A stretch of 64,000 nt of DNA from Davidsoniella eucalypti (taxonomy: Eukaryota; Ascomycota; Sordariomycetes; Microascales; Ceratocystidaceae): the NCBI GenBank assembly GCA_004009845.1, contig RMBW01000005.1, forward strand, positions 248,001 through 312,000. Reading direction: 5' to 3'. A program made the translations under genes and the position numbers. Numbering within the stretch: position 1 is the stretch's first letter; each line of letters opens with the position of its first letter. This document shows positions 1 to 13,400 of this stretch, one piece after another. The notes beneath the pieces were generated by a model. The model saw only the letters and a program-made list of their open reading frames with translations. It was not told the DNA's origin and made no database searches.

Positions 1-3000
1 CATTGTGGTGAGGACAGAAATATAGGCCGCATGGGAAATTGCTTACTTCCATAGCCGCATTAACGCGAAAGAGGGAAGCGATATAGGGTTTCCTCGGCGG
101 CAATAACAGGACCTTGAAGAAGGGATTTTTGTTAATATTTGATGACATGTTTGTCTATGAAAAAAATTCTTAACCAACTAGCATTACAGATAGGTCTCGT
201 GACCTACGATAACCAACAAAGCCAGGAGTAGGCGTAATCTTATAGCACATTAGCGTCTAGACACACAACTCTATGCCACACTATTAGACACACTGGAAGC
301 ATAGTAAGCAAGTAGCGGCTTAGTGTGCTTGTACAATGGCCGGGTTTTCCTTCTGACTGGCAATTTCTACAGGTTTTATATTTGTTAGCTTATGTTTTGC
401 CGACCTGCCCTGGCCCTGCCCCTAGATTTTGCAATCACGGCACTCGAGCACACTATGTAGAGGTCAAGCATAACGGTTGAGCCCCATGAAGTGATTCCCC
501 GTGATGAGGCAACGACAGTAGTTTCCCTTGTCCTAGCTATTATTTGTTTTGTTTTCTCAGCTGGTCCTTATTCGGCGACTCACAGCTAATTTCACAGCGT
601 CCCGAGAGTAAGGTAAATGAAGGCTAATGTATCTCAAGTTTCATATATACACATACTCATGCACATCTCTTTTATTCAGATGTATATGTTAGATATGTTG
701 ACTAGGTATTCGCGTTATGAACTCGGTTGATATTTGTAGAACGTATGGCGTTGCTTGTGCTTGTTCAATCTTGTGCGCCCGAAGTCCACAGTGTCACAAT
801 ACAATACAGGGTGTTAAATTGACTGTGTACATGGTATGTTAATGGCCCACTATCATCGCAAATAATTGAAAGTCTGACACTGTGTATAAGGGTAATAAAC
901 CCTTGTATATTACATGGGTTACAAAATGATAATTAGGGTAAGGCAATGCCTCTCACTTTCGCAAATTGCTTGTTTGTTTTCAGCAAACAAGACAACCAAC
1001 AGAAACAGCAAGGAAGAGAGCTTTTAGAGCGAGTTCTGAAGCCATTTGCACAGGCTTCTGCAGCTGATGAAGCTCATCTTGCTCCTGGCTTACCGGACAG
1101 GCAGAGTCTAATCAAGACCAGGCGCTGCCGTGCTGATCGGAGGTTTTACTGATGCCGACAGTGTCTAGAACATATTGTCTACTGAGAACGAATCTCACCC
1201 TTGAAGAACGGGCTGTTCCGTGGAATCTGTGCAATCGTCTCCCGCCCAGCATAGACTGTGTTTGTTCGTCGTTTTGCGAATGCCCAGGCTAGTCTGATCG
1301 CCACCAAGAGAACCACTTTCTCTACCTAGTCCGCTCGACTATCGCAATGCTAGCTTCAGCATCCTTTTGTGCTGGCTGATCTAGGCCACAATCAGTCCCT
1401 GTGATTCAAGGCGATTCAATGGTACTTTGTCTCGTGGAAGGCGGATATGCAAGCCGAACGGCGGCTTAGCTTCCAGCTCCACTGGCTCAAAGGGTCATCC
1501 ATGGCTAAATCAGAAATCACAGGGACTTCCCTCCCATCATTGCTGATTCCTCGCAAGCCCATGGAATTTTGGCATCCTGCTCTCCCTTCTGTTAGAGTTT
1601 TCTCGCCAAGAGTGCTAGAGTGACGGCAGTCTTTGCGTGGCTTTGTAACTATATTGCCGAGAGTTCCAACTTACGAAGTATATGTACTTCAAGAACGATC
1701 TAGTTCCTTGCAAGGCATAACCAGAGAATGCCCCAAACAGGTTTATTAGGTGGGCTTCTCCGTTGTTATACTTCTCTTGAGCTACCATTGGGTTATCCAG
1801 CAGTCTTCTCACCTTTGATGGTTGTGTGTTGATCGTGGATGATTTCGACTCGTGTACTTATGTAGTTACACTATTAACTGCTATTAACTACTATAGCTTC
1901 CGTGTGGGTTCCTATCAGTTTTAAATACACCGAGCAAGTCCTGCTTTCTGCAAAAATGGCTTGGCATATGCTCTTGTTTCGATTGGTAGCCGGGGAACCC
2001 TAGACAGCAGATAACAGGGCGAGCTTAATAGAATAGGCAAAATCATGGCTCTTAAGAAAAAGAAAGGCAAAGTACATGCTAATAATTACGCGAACTAACC
2101 ATGCCATGACTTGTTAGGGATTCCAATGGTTCAATGGCGGGTATGGTGATCACGGCGTGATGCGACATGAGCCAACACTTTGTTGCTAGGGACCCTTCAA
2201 TTTGTGATTCGCCTTGCAAACAGTCTCTTCTCAATGCCCTCACTAGCTCCTAAAAGTACTGTTCATCTGCCTTCTTCTCTACCAACACCTCGTAGTCACC
2301 GGGCGGTCAGGCTCTAGTCGACGTGCCTATAACGTGCATCGCACACTAACCAACAGTTGGAAACAGAGCCTGCCAGATCCCACGACACAATCTATACGCT
2401 GGGTCTCCGTCTTCCTACATGCTGCCCAGACTCTAATACTTCGACAAATGCTACTAAAGAAGAAAAAAAGCCAAACCCAACAATACTCTACCCAAACATC
2501 ACCAACCTCAACTCTATGACCTTGGACTAGCAACCTGTACACCACTAGTTCCCACCACACTAGCAAGACTCGACTTGACAAATCTTGTGTCGAATATGAT
2601 GACAGCTACAAAGCTACGTTTCGTTATTGCCACAAAACTATACCTATCCTACTCTGCAAGCATCAAAAACATAGCGTAATGTGATAGCTATGAAGGATAA
2701 TCCCCGCCCAGAGATGAGAAGGCACACTGCATTGAAACATCAAGGCAGCAAGCCCCTCTTCTCGAATCCACTCACACTCGACATTTGCATCCTCCTATTC
2801 GCATGTGTCGAGTTTTGTTATTGGTATACAATTGTCGACGTATCCATGTATATCTCGCTATCTCCCTTCCCGAGTCCACCATAGCTCCACATAGTGAAGT
2901 CCTGTATAGACATCACGAGACATCACGAGAAATATATTAAGGAAGTGAGAGTGTGTATGTAGCAATTGCCACTTGTTTATACTGGAGCGGCCTGGATGTG

Positions 3001-6000
3001 CAGGGCTAGCAGGACAGCAAAGCCGAGTTCGTCATATTCAGCTCATGAAACCACAAGAGTCTTCCTTGTTCTCCCCGCTCTTTGGACACTCAACTTCAAT
3101 GCTATACAAAAAGCCGTATTCTATCCTGCCAGTTTGCTAGGTGGGTCACGGACAAGGCTCTGTCCTCTAATCTGGTGTCACCCATCAATAGGGTGGAAAG
3201 TGGAAAGGGAAAAATAAAATAGCCACGATACGCCCTTGTTGATAGCTAGCTCTAGTGAATTGGCTGGCTAGTGCACTATGTCGACATGGTCAGCATGCAG
3301 TAGGCAAATAGCAGCTGATGACAGCCAAGTTCCAACGTCCTTTCTCAGTACGTCACTACAGCACAGCTCACCTCAGGCATGAAAGCGACAAGGCCTGGCC
3401 TTTAACCATACCGGCCCAGCCACTCAAAGAGCCTAGCCAAGTAGAGGCACTTGCCGTTAACAGGATGTCTTCTCTCTGCGCGGTCTTGACTGGCTGCCCG
3501 TCCCGTGTCTACATGTACGATAATGTGACCAGCAGCTTGTTTTCTAGCCATTCACATCATTTTGCGAGTGACAGGCTGGCCAGCTCTTTGTTGGACATGC
3601 ATGGCAGATGATGAAATAACACATACATATGTACATTGCAGTGTATGGCACCAGGGGCCAGCCAGCATTAGGACCAACGTCAGTAGAAACTATCCGGCCA
3701 TTGGTAGATACATGCCAAAACACAGGCAAGAGGTGAAGTCATACGACATGGAAACGAAGATGTACAACAGTCAACAAACAATGCCTTATACTAGCCGAAT
3801 ATAGCCAGCTGTGGGTATTCCGCTGGTTGGCTTCTCTTCTCAACTGCCATTTTGATATCTGTACTCGACGATAACCCCTTTTCGGGCAGATCGTCTCCAT
3901 AATGGTACCGGCATAGAATGTGTTGGCCCGATTCTTTTTGGCAAAAGAATTCAATTAGTCAACAAGCCAACAGACAGCAAGTGGCAAAGAGGGATATTCT
4001 GTTTCAAGAAGAGATCCGGAATGAAGCAAAACAAAGGATATAGAGTCCTCCACCTTATCGTGCTCTTCCTTTGCTGGAATCCTTTCTTTTCTCCTTCTCC
4101 TTGCCATGCCAATGTAGTCTCATGGTCCGTTCAAAGATCACGCCGGAACAGTATTTGAGTTTTTTTTCCACCTTGTCACTCGTATGGGACTTCTTAGGGT
4201 CACACCATAGCATCGTTGGTAACAATGTATAGACTTACTTCGAAAACACACACACACACACTCACAGCAACCAACAAATCAATGTCCGAGCCTTTTGTCC
4301 TATCTTCTACATGTATGGTGGCAGGCCTGCTGTGACTTCCTGTCATCGGGCTATTTTGTCGGGCTATGAACTTAGTTCTCATCAGCTATCGAGAAGTATT
4401 TGCTTCATAAAACAGTTTATCGACCTAACATGATAAACGACACTCGGAGTTGCCGTGAGAAAGACACTCGAGCACGTCCCTTCTTACGCTTTATATCTTT
4501 TGCAACCATCAGCATGTGTGATCTAAAGAAGACTAACAGAGAACATTCGAAGCTTGCCGATCAGCTAGCATAGGTATATGGGGGTGTGTATTGTATTATA
4601 CGTAGCTATGTGTCAAGTCTAAAACTCTATAAACATAGAACATACTTAATGCTGTATCTACTTGACATGACTCCTAGATGATGGCCATCCACACCAATCA
4701 GTCATATTCCATTTTCGTGGTAGGCTGAACAATAGCATTCAGAAAGGCCCTTACAATAGTCATTGTTGGGGGCCCAACTACTAGCTTCGTTAGTTGTGTT
4801 AGTACTCATTACCAGCTATATAGATTTGGTGATGCTGCCCCCCCAGGACAATGCAAGACATGTGATGTTAATCAGTCATGTCTATCTTCAAACGTACATA
4901 AGAAGAAAGACACTAATTAATGCACACTCGGTGACTGGCCTGTTTTGTCGTTGTTGCGGGTAGTTCATGATCAACAAACTCCCAAAAAGACCGTTACTAA
5001 AGCCTTCTATGCAGCTTCGAGACGCTGCTGTGCCGTTTTTGGGGGCCTGCTGTTGGATCTAGGTTATATAGCGTGAAAGGATAGGCACTAGTGGCATGTA
5101 AATCTGCATAGTGGCTGCGTGCTTATGAAGTTCCTTCTTTTCCACTCAGTATAAAGAGCCCTCTCCCTCTTTGCAGCACAGACTATCACAAAAAGGGGCG
5201 TAAAGTCTTGTTGGTTGGCGTGCATATACCACTGAAATTTAGAATTAGCCCTTGTTTTAGTCGAGTTTATTGTGCTTCTGTGGCTCACTTAGATGGCACT
5301 TGCAAACAAGTAAAATACCTTGGATGATTTAACAACCAACAAGTGATAGATTAGACCAGGATGAATTACGACCAATCACGATTCGATTAGGGATTTACAC
5401 AGCAGCAGAGGCCAAAAGGAACAGTATTCCTATTTAATTGACGTAATGAAGCATTTCCTTCACCAAAGCCACGGGAACTAACACAGATCAAGTTCGTAGC
5501 ACGCGTCATTTTGTATCAAATTGTTCTCAAGCCAGCCTGCAAACTACATCTTAGCCTTTATATACGATACGGCTTCTAGATGCATACTGTACTCACATAT
5601 TTTATGTAGGTGGCGCCCTATTCGGCTAGTGTCTCGCAGCTAGCTGAACGTTCACCGGCTTCCGCTAGCTCTCTTGCGTTCTTGTAGGCCAAGAGAATAG
5701 TGTTGCCATCGCTGTTTCCGTCGAGGGATCGCCTCCGTCCACTCCTACTATTTTGTATCTCTTACTTGGATAAACGAAACGAGGCGGAACTAGCGGTCGG
5801 AATAGGATCACATCAAAGAACATTGTATGTGAGAGCCATATAGTTATATACATGTATGTAGTAGTCACAGCGTGCGTAATATAACAATAACAGCTGTAAA
5901 CGCAGATGTCAGCGCCACTACATACCACAGCACAGGCCACCCAAGCTGACAACTCACAACTAGCTAGATCGCCCATATTAAGCGATGTCTTACTTAACTT

Positions 6001-8412
6001 ATATGATCATATGGTCTTTGTTTCCATTTCCAGCTGGCAGATGCGAACTTGGTCGAACAGCTTGTCTAAGATGCTCAGGCCACCCAGCGACATTGCGTTG
6101 TTCCTTTGGCGTATCGAAAAACTCGCTTGTTCTTATGGATTTTCTAGACTGTCTTTTTTTTGTTCCCTTTATGTTTGTTATTTTCCGCCCTCGTTACTTC
6201 TACTCCGATCCTGTGTGTAGGTTGGTTAGCTCATGGGTACTACGTAGTACATACTATACATGTAGATACTTGTATACTATATCTTATCTTTAGCGACCAA
6301 TACTGTGACATACATGCTAGTTTCGAAATTTATCTGAAAATAAGGAAAGGAAGTTTTTTGACACGAGTACTTTTCATCAAACCTAACAATAAGTTGTGGC
6401 TTGCTGTCACAAGATCGCAGCGTCATGGAGCGAGGGTGGTATTTGTTTTACGTGAATAATTGTTTACGACATTATACTGTAAAACATCACTAGCTAAGTA
6501 GATCTAGATCACTTTTCTGAATAGAGCAGATAAAACTAAGACCATGCAGAATGAGATGTTAGATAGAGAGGTAAAGAAATAGCGCCACAGAAGTGTGCCT
6601 ATTGTAAAAAAAAAGATGGAAACTCATAAGAAAATAAACTTACAGCAAGGGTTTTGAATTCTCAATCACACCAAATCCTTTAATACGGATAAGAAAATTC
6701 TTCGTGACTTGCAACTTAAGCGATATGTTGGTTCTAGATAATATAACAAAGGGAGGAAACGTTAGGAAATCAACTTTTCAAGAATATGTTAAGCGAGTTA
6801 TACAATAAACTACTCGGAGCAAAACAAAGGAACAAGCCTAAAGACGTTGGTTACAGGCACAAGGGGACAAGATAAGATGTTTTAAGCTAGCAGTAGTGAC
6901 AATGGATATTTCCATGTACTAATAGCAAGGCGTACTAACAGCAACTACATCATGGCGCAGGGTCTTGATTATTTAGGGATCGGCAAATGCATAATATACA
7001 ATATATGACCACTGTTGATTGTACCATTTATTGATCACAAAATCCCCGCTAGTTCAAGTAGAGGTAGTTGTAAGCCGGTAGGTCTTGCCATAGATCAAAC
7101 CTTGATACATACTAACAAAGCATCTGATTCCAAAGCTGTTGGTGATGAGGAGGTTTAGACCATAGACAAATGGAAAGTACGACCCCATTGTTCATCTGAT
7201 CCGAAAATGAAAATAACAGGTGGAGCAAGACTCGGGCTTGGACTCGGCCAGCCAAATTTGGACAACTTATGACTCGTTCCTTCTTTGGCGATAGCGCCAT
7301 AAACGGAAAGCGCAGTGCCTCTTGTTGGACGACATCTCTTGGACCAAAAATCAAAAAGACGAGAATGCTAACAAAATAGCGAATCTGGATGTCTCGACTC
7401 GGGTAAAGGAGTCTCGATACGATATAGTTTTAGTAAGTGCATATCTGTTTTTTTCTCGTAGTGTGCCTTGGTCTTGTATTGTATCATGGCAAAATATCAA
7501 CATAATCTTGAAAGTACCCGAGATAAAAGACCAACGACGAATCACAGTTTCCAATCACCTACAAAGTACTAGAACTAATCTCAACTAAGTAACAACTAGA
7601 TCACAGCATCTTCATCTTTAACCAACAAACCCTGGGCCTGTCTCTGATCGCCTGGAATATTGCTCGCTTCGAACCAACAAGTTATTCTACTTTGTTCTCA
7701 TTTCCAGATGGAGTAACATTTACAAGCTTGACCAAACGACGTGGTATAAGCCAATTTATACTACAAACACTCGCTGATAACTAGGCTTACTGGTGTTAAG
7801 TGAAGGATATCTCGCCTTTGTTTCCAACTATCTAACTAAACAATGCTCATTCTGTTGGTTTTGAGGTTATTGACATGGCGTTGTGGCTTACTCTGAGGCC
7901 TCAACAAACGGTAGATGCAGAGAAAACTCCAACAACACTATGGGAAACTCGACGTTTGGAGACGATATGTAACACTTGTCATATCTGTACACACTTGCCC
8001 AATATGTTTCGACTTATGATAGTTATTATTGGTCTCAGGTATGTCAGCATATCCTCCAGAGGGTTCCTATCATCTTGTTGTTTAATTTTATATCTTCCAA
8101 CATAAGAGGGTCTTCATGTAGTGTGGTGTTGGGTTAAGGAATTAAGGAATGATAAAAAGTAGATAAATGCCAAGTATGATCTACAATTCCAAGCTAGACC
8201 ATATAAAAGAATGGATGAGCAGAAAAGAACGATTTCTAAGAGCCAAAACCATGGTGGTCAGTAGTATGTGAAGATTGAAAAAAAACACCCAATAATTAGG
8301 GTGGTTCTATAAACCTTTTGTACTGTGTATGGTGTGTCAATGAGTAGATGATGACATGTTATTCCCACCCCCCCTATCCGCCTGTTTACAGTAGCATTAT
8401 TAGTCTGGCTAC
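1..8412. other. Long non-coding stretch, left part of a 17.5-kb gene desert
   Basis: No open reading frame here reads like a protein: all are short, of mixed composition, overlap in several frames, and cannot be joined through plausible splice sites into anything I recognise. Base composition is ordinary, not the extreme AT richness of strongly RIP-mutated fungal repeats, and I see no transposase or polymerase fragments. Small features include a (CA)7 run at 4247-4260. It could be the long promoter or leader of a gene left of the window, a non-coding transcript, or genes with exons too short to notice by eye. Confidence 0.6.
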
Positions 8413-8660
8413 AATCTTCCTCTGTGACTTTTTTCTTTTCTTTTCTACATTCGATTACATACAGACAAGGAAAGTATGGGCTTCTTTGCTGTACATACAT
8501 GTACATACATGGTCGATCTCTAAGTGGATTCGTCTCTCTTTTTGGACTTTTCCCTTCTTATTTTTATCTGGTTTCATTTTCTGCCTTTACTTTTCTTGGT
8601 TTACTTTTTCTTACTTACTTCAATTTTTATTCTAGTTGTCTTCCTTCCTGGGTTAATATT
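8413..8660 (+). promoter_or_regulatory. Pyrimidine-rich tract, promoter-like
   Basis: The + strand is strongly T/C-rich here, the composition often seen just upstream of transcription starts in filamentous fungi. It is followed at about 8676-8732 by a purine-rich GA tract, so the two could pair or form unusual DNA. Nothing obviously coding follows within several hundred bases. Its role as a promoter is inference only. Confidence 0.3.
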
Positions 8661-9269
8661 TTATTTGGGCTGGAGAGAGAGAGGGGGACACAGAAACCAA
8701 AAGAAAAAAAAAGTAGGAGGAAGAGAGGGGTTTTTTGAGCTGCGGATTTTTTGAATATCGTGACTAGAAACGCTGCATATAATGATAGTAGCTGCATGAG
8801 AGCCGGCATAACCGTACTGCAACTTCAGTAGATTTCTATCCCACTGTACATACATACATGTGTACACAAGGATTTGATAGTACAAGCAGCTCGTAGCAAT
8901 AATCAATAACTCGCTCTTGCAGGCATATGTGATGTAGGTACGTATACATATATCAACCTGTGTACATACATACACATGTATCTTTTTGGGCATGTCGTGT
9001 TCTCTATTCAGCTCTTGGTCGGCCCCCTGTCGGGGTTTTTCGTCCTGTATTTACTAGGAGTTCTTGATTCTTGGCCCATGTCCTTGCTTTCCCCTCTAGA
9101 ACGGGTTTTTAGCACAGTAAGTAGTACTATAGCCAGGGAAGAACAGCTATTATTGCTATACTGTAACTTTGAGTCGCGAACCCTGCCGTGGATTCAAGCG
9201 TAAAGACTAGAGCAGCAGAAAAGTTCGTGGGCCATTAGTTCGTTCAGATGCCCGTCTATTAAATATTAT

Positions 9270-9480
9270 TATTATTGATTTTTTTTTTTCTTTTTTCTTT
9301 TTTTTGGTTCCAGTTGGTTATTTGCGTGGTGTTTTGTTGGTTCTGTTTTCTACGCAGTTCGTTTAATACCTATATTTTTCTTTCTTTTCCTTCTTCCCTC
9401 TCTCTCTTTTCGTTCTTCGTCGAGCCCAGCCAACACCAACTCCTGACTCCCGCTTTTCTTTTCCCGGCCTAATCTCAAAC
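9270..9480 (+). promoter_or_regulatory. Pyrimidine-rich tract, promoter-like
   Basis: Long T and CT runs on the + strand, passing into a C/A-richer segment near 9425-9470 that resembles a fungal 5' leader. A short ATT trinucleotide run precedes it (about 9259-9275) and a (TGTT)n run follows at 9536-9550. It lies about 0.8 kb upstream of the small ORF at 10319. Function is inferred. Confidence 0.3.
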
Positions 9481-10077
9481 ATAGCTACTACTAACATTGT
9501 AAACCAGCCTGTCTAAAGCAAGCTGGTAGTGCGTATGTTTGTTTGTTTGTCGATTAGCGTTGTTTATTGTTTGATTTTATCTCTTGCACCCTCATCTACT
9601 AGTATAGCCATAGACGCAGCATCATCGCTCACCAACTATCACATACTGTGTGTCGACGTGCATGCACAAGTGTAGGGTAGGTGTAGGCCTAGGTGTAGAT
9701 ATAGTCGTAGGCATTTTGGCGTAGGCGTGACTTGCCCTTGTAGCTTCCGTCCGCTTCAATCGACAACGCCAGTAGCGGACATACTACGCCATCTATCACT
9801 GCTAGTTGAAGCCCAGCCAACAGAGAGACATCACCTCGTCTCATCTCGTCCGGTTTTCGCACGCCCGCGTCCTGTTTACTACCTATCCAGCCTGGCTGGA
9901 GTGTTGACACCGGCCTTGACTCTTTAACTTTGTTTTTTTATCTCACTTTGACAGGCTCAGCCACTAATCCAGTACTATTGCCCTTAGACAGACACATCGT
10001 GCACGGCTAGCAAGAGAGGGTCGCTACTGGGTCACGTCGGTCCATGATCCAAACTGCCGGGACGAGCAGGTCGAGCA

Positions 10078-10086
10078 TATATAAGG
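10078..10086 (+). promoter_or_regulatory. TATA box of the small Cys/His-rich gene
   Basis: TATATAAGG lies about 240 bp before the ATG at 10319. A pyrimidine-rich leader with many CTC, CATC and CAAC runs lies between them, the usual layout of a strongly expressed filamentous-fungal gene. This is the best-formed core promoter in the first 17 kb. Confidence 0.55.
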
Positions 10087-10318
10087 CCTTCGCTAGTCCG
10101 TCCTTGAAAGCCTTTATCTCCCTTTCTCCCCACCAGCCTCAACAACAGCTTCATCTCCTCGATCATCACTCTCAATCTTATCCACCCCATCTTCTTGCTC
10201 TTTCACTATACCATATTCCCTGACTTTCGGTCTTCCTGTGCTTCAACTCCGTGGCAGAATCCATCTTCTTAACTCTATCCTCTCTTCCTCATATCTACCC
10301 ACCCATCCAACCGCCATC

Positions 10319-10471
10319 ATGTGCAACGCTTACCACGTCCACTACTCTTGCGGACATGTTTCCGTCTTGGTTGTCGATTGTGCCGCCGGCGCTGCCAACG
10401 GTTCATGCACCAACATCTCGGTGCAGGAATCTTACAGCAACGACATCTGCTCCAGTAGCTGCTCTAGTTAA
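10319..10471 (+). CDS. Small Cys/His-rich protein, 50 aa, unknown function
   Basis: The ORF gives a 50-residue protein with Cys at 2, 11, 21, 30, 44 and 48 and His at 6, 8 and 13. It starts MCNAYHVHYSCGHV, which resembles the many short fungal proteins beginning MC...Y.YSCGH that probably bind zinc. The start has a good context (CCGCCATCATG) and a TATA box plus CT-rich leader upstream. A well-formed acceptor with an ACTAAC branch site ends at 10607. With the strong donor at 10503 that intron lies in the 3' UTR. With a weaker donor at 10455 the ORF would run on (10319-10454 joined to 10608-10714) to give 80 aa ending in a C-x2-C and a further Cys. I cannot choose between these. No function assigned. 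Confidence 0.5.
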   Translation: MCNAYHVHYSCGHVSVLVVDCAAGAANGSCTNISVQESYSNDICSSSCSS

Positions 10472-13400
10472 GCAGGCTACGTACAAGTTACGGCTCTATC
10501 TGGTACGTCTGTGTGTCGTGGCTATATATATCCATATACGTACATATGCTTGCATATAGCACTGTTTGTTGTCCTGGGCTAGTTTCACTAACTGTCGTAT
10601 CGTCTAGGTTGCCAATGGTATGACAAAGAACGCAGGCCCCCTAGGGAGCTGCCGCTTTTTGACTACTGTCTGCATTCCACCATCGCCTCCCTGTTCCCCG
10701 TGAACCTAACATGAAGGACTATCTTTTGCATGTTGCTCCTGTGGGCAATACGTCTATAGTTGTTACTGCTGATTATCTTGCTGCAAGTCTTATAGGACGG
10801 CCTGTTCTTTAGCCGTGCCCATTCCCCTTGCTGTCAAGGAACCTTTTTCTTTCTGTGATTCGTTCTTTTTGTCTCCTTATTTCTTCATTTGCTCTTCCCT
10901 TCTTCCTAGACTTCTTCTCCTGTCCATATTTCACCCCCGTCCGTTTCTAGCACCTATATTGGTTTTTTGTTTTGTGTTTTGTGTTTCTTATCTCACGACT
11001 TGGTAAACAGCAATATTTCCCTTTTTTTCCATTCCATCGTTACAGTCTTGTATCTATTTGTCTCTTAGTAGTCTTGCAATGATATCTTGTTAGATATCTT
11101 TTCTGGACGGCTGGGGTTGAACAGCCAGGATGATCAAGTCGACGTATCTACTCTTGTTCTCTTTCTATTCTTTCTTTTCTTAGTATTCTATATTGCCAAT
11201 AACATGTTCTATTAACCCCAACTTAAGTTGTAACAAAAAAGGTGACACGCAAAGTAATACTGATTTCCTTTATATATGCAATTATGTGTGCTATATATCT
11301 ACATATAAATTCATGGTCGTTTTATGTCTGTGCTCACTTCAGGCTCGGCTTCTAAGCTACCTAGTCAAATTCTATGCAATATAATGAATGAGGCATAATC
11401 TTTCGGCCAGGCTTAAACAGTCACATTGGGAATAGGCCATATACATCAGCTCACTGGTGTGTGTATAAGAATAAAGCCCAAGGTGCATTACATTACATGT
11501 TAACATCACAAATTCGGACTAGGTCTTTTGCCCTTACAGGCTCCTCTACTAGGACATGTGTATGTGTGTACATATACTCCGGTACACCAAATACGGCACG
11601 GGGTTATGCTGGCATTGACTATACTATATAGATATGGACTAATGATATATATCCACGAGCTAATCTACCCCTCTTCTGCCCTCGATAGCTGATGCTGAGA
11701 TCCGAGCTGATATTTTTTTATAGCAAGAAGCAACCCAATGGGCATGACGCAATGTGTGAGGCCGATATGTACAATTTTCTCCCTTTGCTATAAAACCCCC
11801 TCCTTCTCGCCCCCAAATTCCCGTGTGAAGTATCAGACAGCCAGAAGCAAGAGAGTGTTTTTGGTATTGAATGTTCACTTGCTCCTTCCCCTTCTTGGAC
11901 GTCCAGTGAACAAAAGCCAGGACAGACGAAAGCGAAAAATTTGGCTAAATTAGTCTGCAAGATGCCAACGCCCGCTGCAACGCTTCAAGCTTGTGGAAGC
12001 AGGCATGTTCCCTGTCAACCGCAAAGATGTAAGTTCCGCGCTGATGACTTCTCCACTCACAGGCGTCCTGGCGAGCGTTTGGGCCAAGTTGGATTATTGT
12101 TTCAAGTGACATTTAGATGCTAGGAAGGAAGCAATCGACATAGTTAGTGAGTAGCTTAGTTGGCTGTACAGCACAGCTAGTAGCGGCAGTAGAAGTTAAG
12201 TGAGCAATAACATGGGGGAAATAACAAAGAGGAAAAAACAAGTTATCTCGTAAGATGGCCAAGGAAGCCCGTCCGCCTTGCCCTAGCCATTAGCGATCTA
12301 CACGCGGGTCGGAAGCCGAAAGAGACATCTTGCCATGTCTGCAGCAGACTCACGTTCTAGATGCTGCACGCGAACAGCGTAGCAGGGACTGCCCTTGATG
12401 GACTATTTGAGATCATGACGCCCAAGACCAAAGACGGCACAGCTGGGAAGCACTGAGGCCGCCATGTGCCATTGCATAGTTGTACGCTTTAGAGCCAAAG
12501 AATGGAAAGATGACGATAGAATCTAGGCAAAAAATTTATCCATGTTCGAGATATGCCTTTCTAGATGCCTGTCTATGGGTAATAAGGACTCTGTCTATCG
12601 GTGGCCATGGATTTAGAGTCAGTAGCCAACAGCCCTATCACGTTCGTAAGACAAGGCTCATCTTAGAGACAACCTATCATATGACTAGCTATGACTGGCC
12701 TTAGCTCTGCCGCTACTAAGATCATTCGTACCAACGAAAGAGGGCGAAGCAAAGCGGAGCGATTCATGGGCAGAAATAGCTTGCTTGTAGGACCCCGCAA
12801 CCGTTCTGCCTGTTGCTGATGAGAAAAGATCCTGCTGCCTCAAGCTTTGGAGGCACATCCCAGTTGCACAAATGTCAGCAGTATTTGATAGGCATACAAT
12901 GTTCGGTTTTACAAAAATGTAAATTTTGATTAGTGAGTCTTTGTTGGCTGGTATGAAAACCAGCCGTGATCCTCTCAAGCTGCAACAAATCAAGACCACA
13001 ATTCCTTTCAGCGCGGGGATCGGCGTGCTCACTGTGATATCAGCCTGGCCGTTGACAAAGGCCACTGTAAATAGTCGTCGATAGTGCATGTTGGCCGATT
13101 TCTACGGCCGTTCCTGACTTTGATGTCACAGATGATCTGCATGTTGAGAATACGTCGGACACAAAAACATCGGCATGACCGAGCCTTTGTTATGTAGTTG
13201 TAGTGTTTTTAGTAGCGGAGAATAAGAAATTGATAGGTTACTAGAAACAGGAGCTGTCTCATAGGAAGGCCCTAAAGGGTTCTTTAGTTAAACGATAAAT
13301 GCCTGCCTGACTAGCGTAGAAGCAATGCGGAACAAAAGAGAAGAAAAAAAAGAAACAGAAGCATTACTTCGGCCTTCCTTTTTGCGCAGATGCGAGTTTA

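Noticed and set aside
12685..13089. 134-codon minus ORF, the longest in the gene desert
   Set aside because: No promoter, splice partners, domain or compositional signal. Length is possible by chance in 17 kb.
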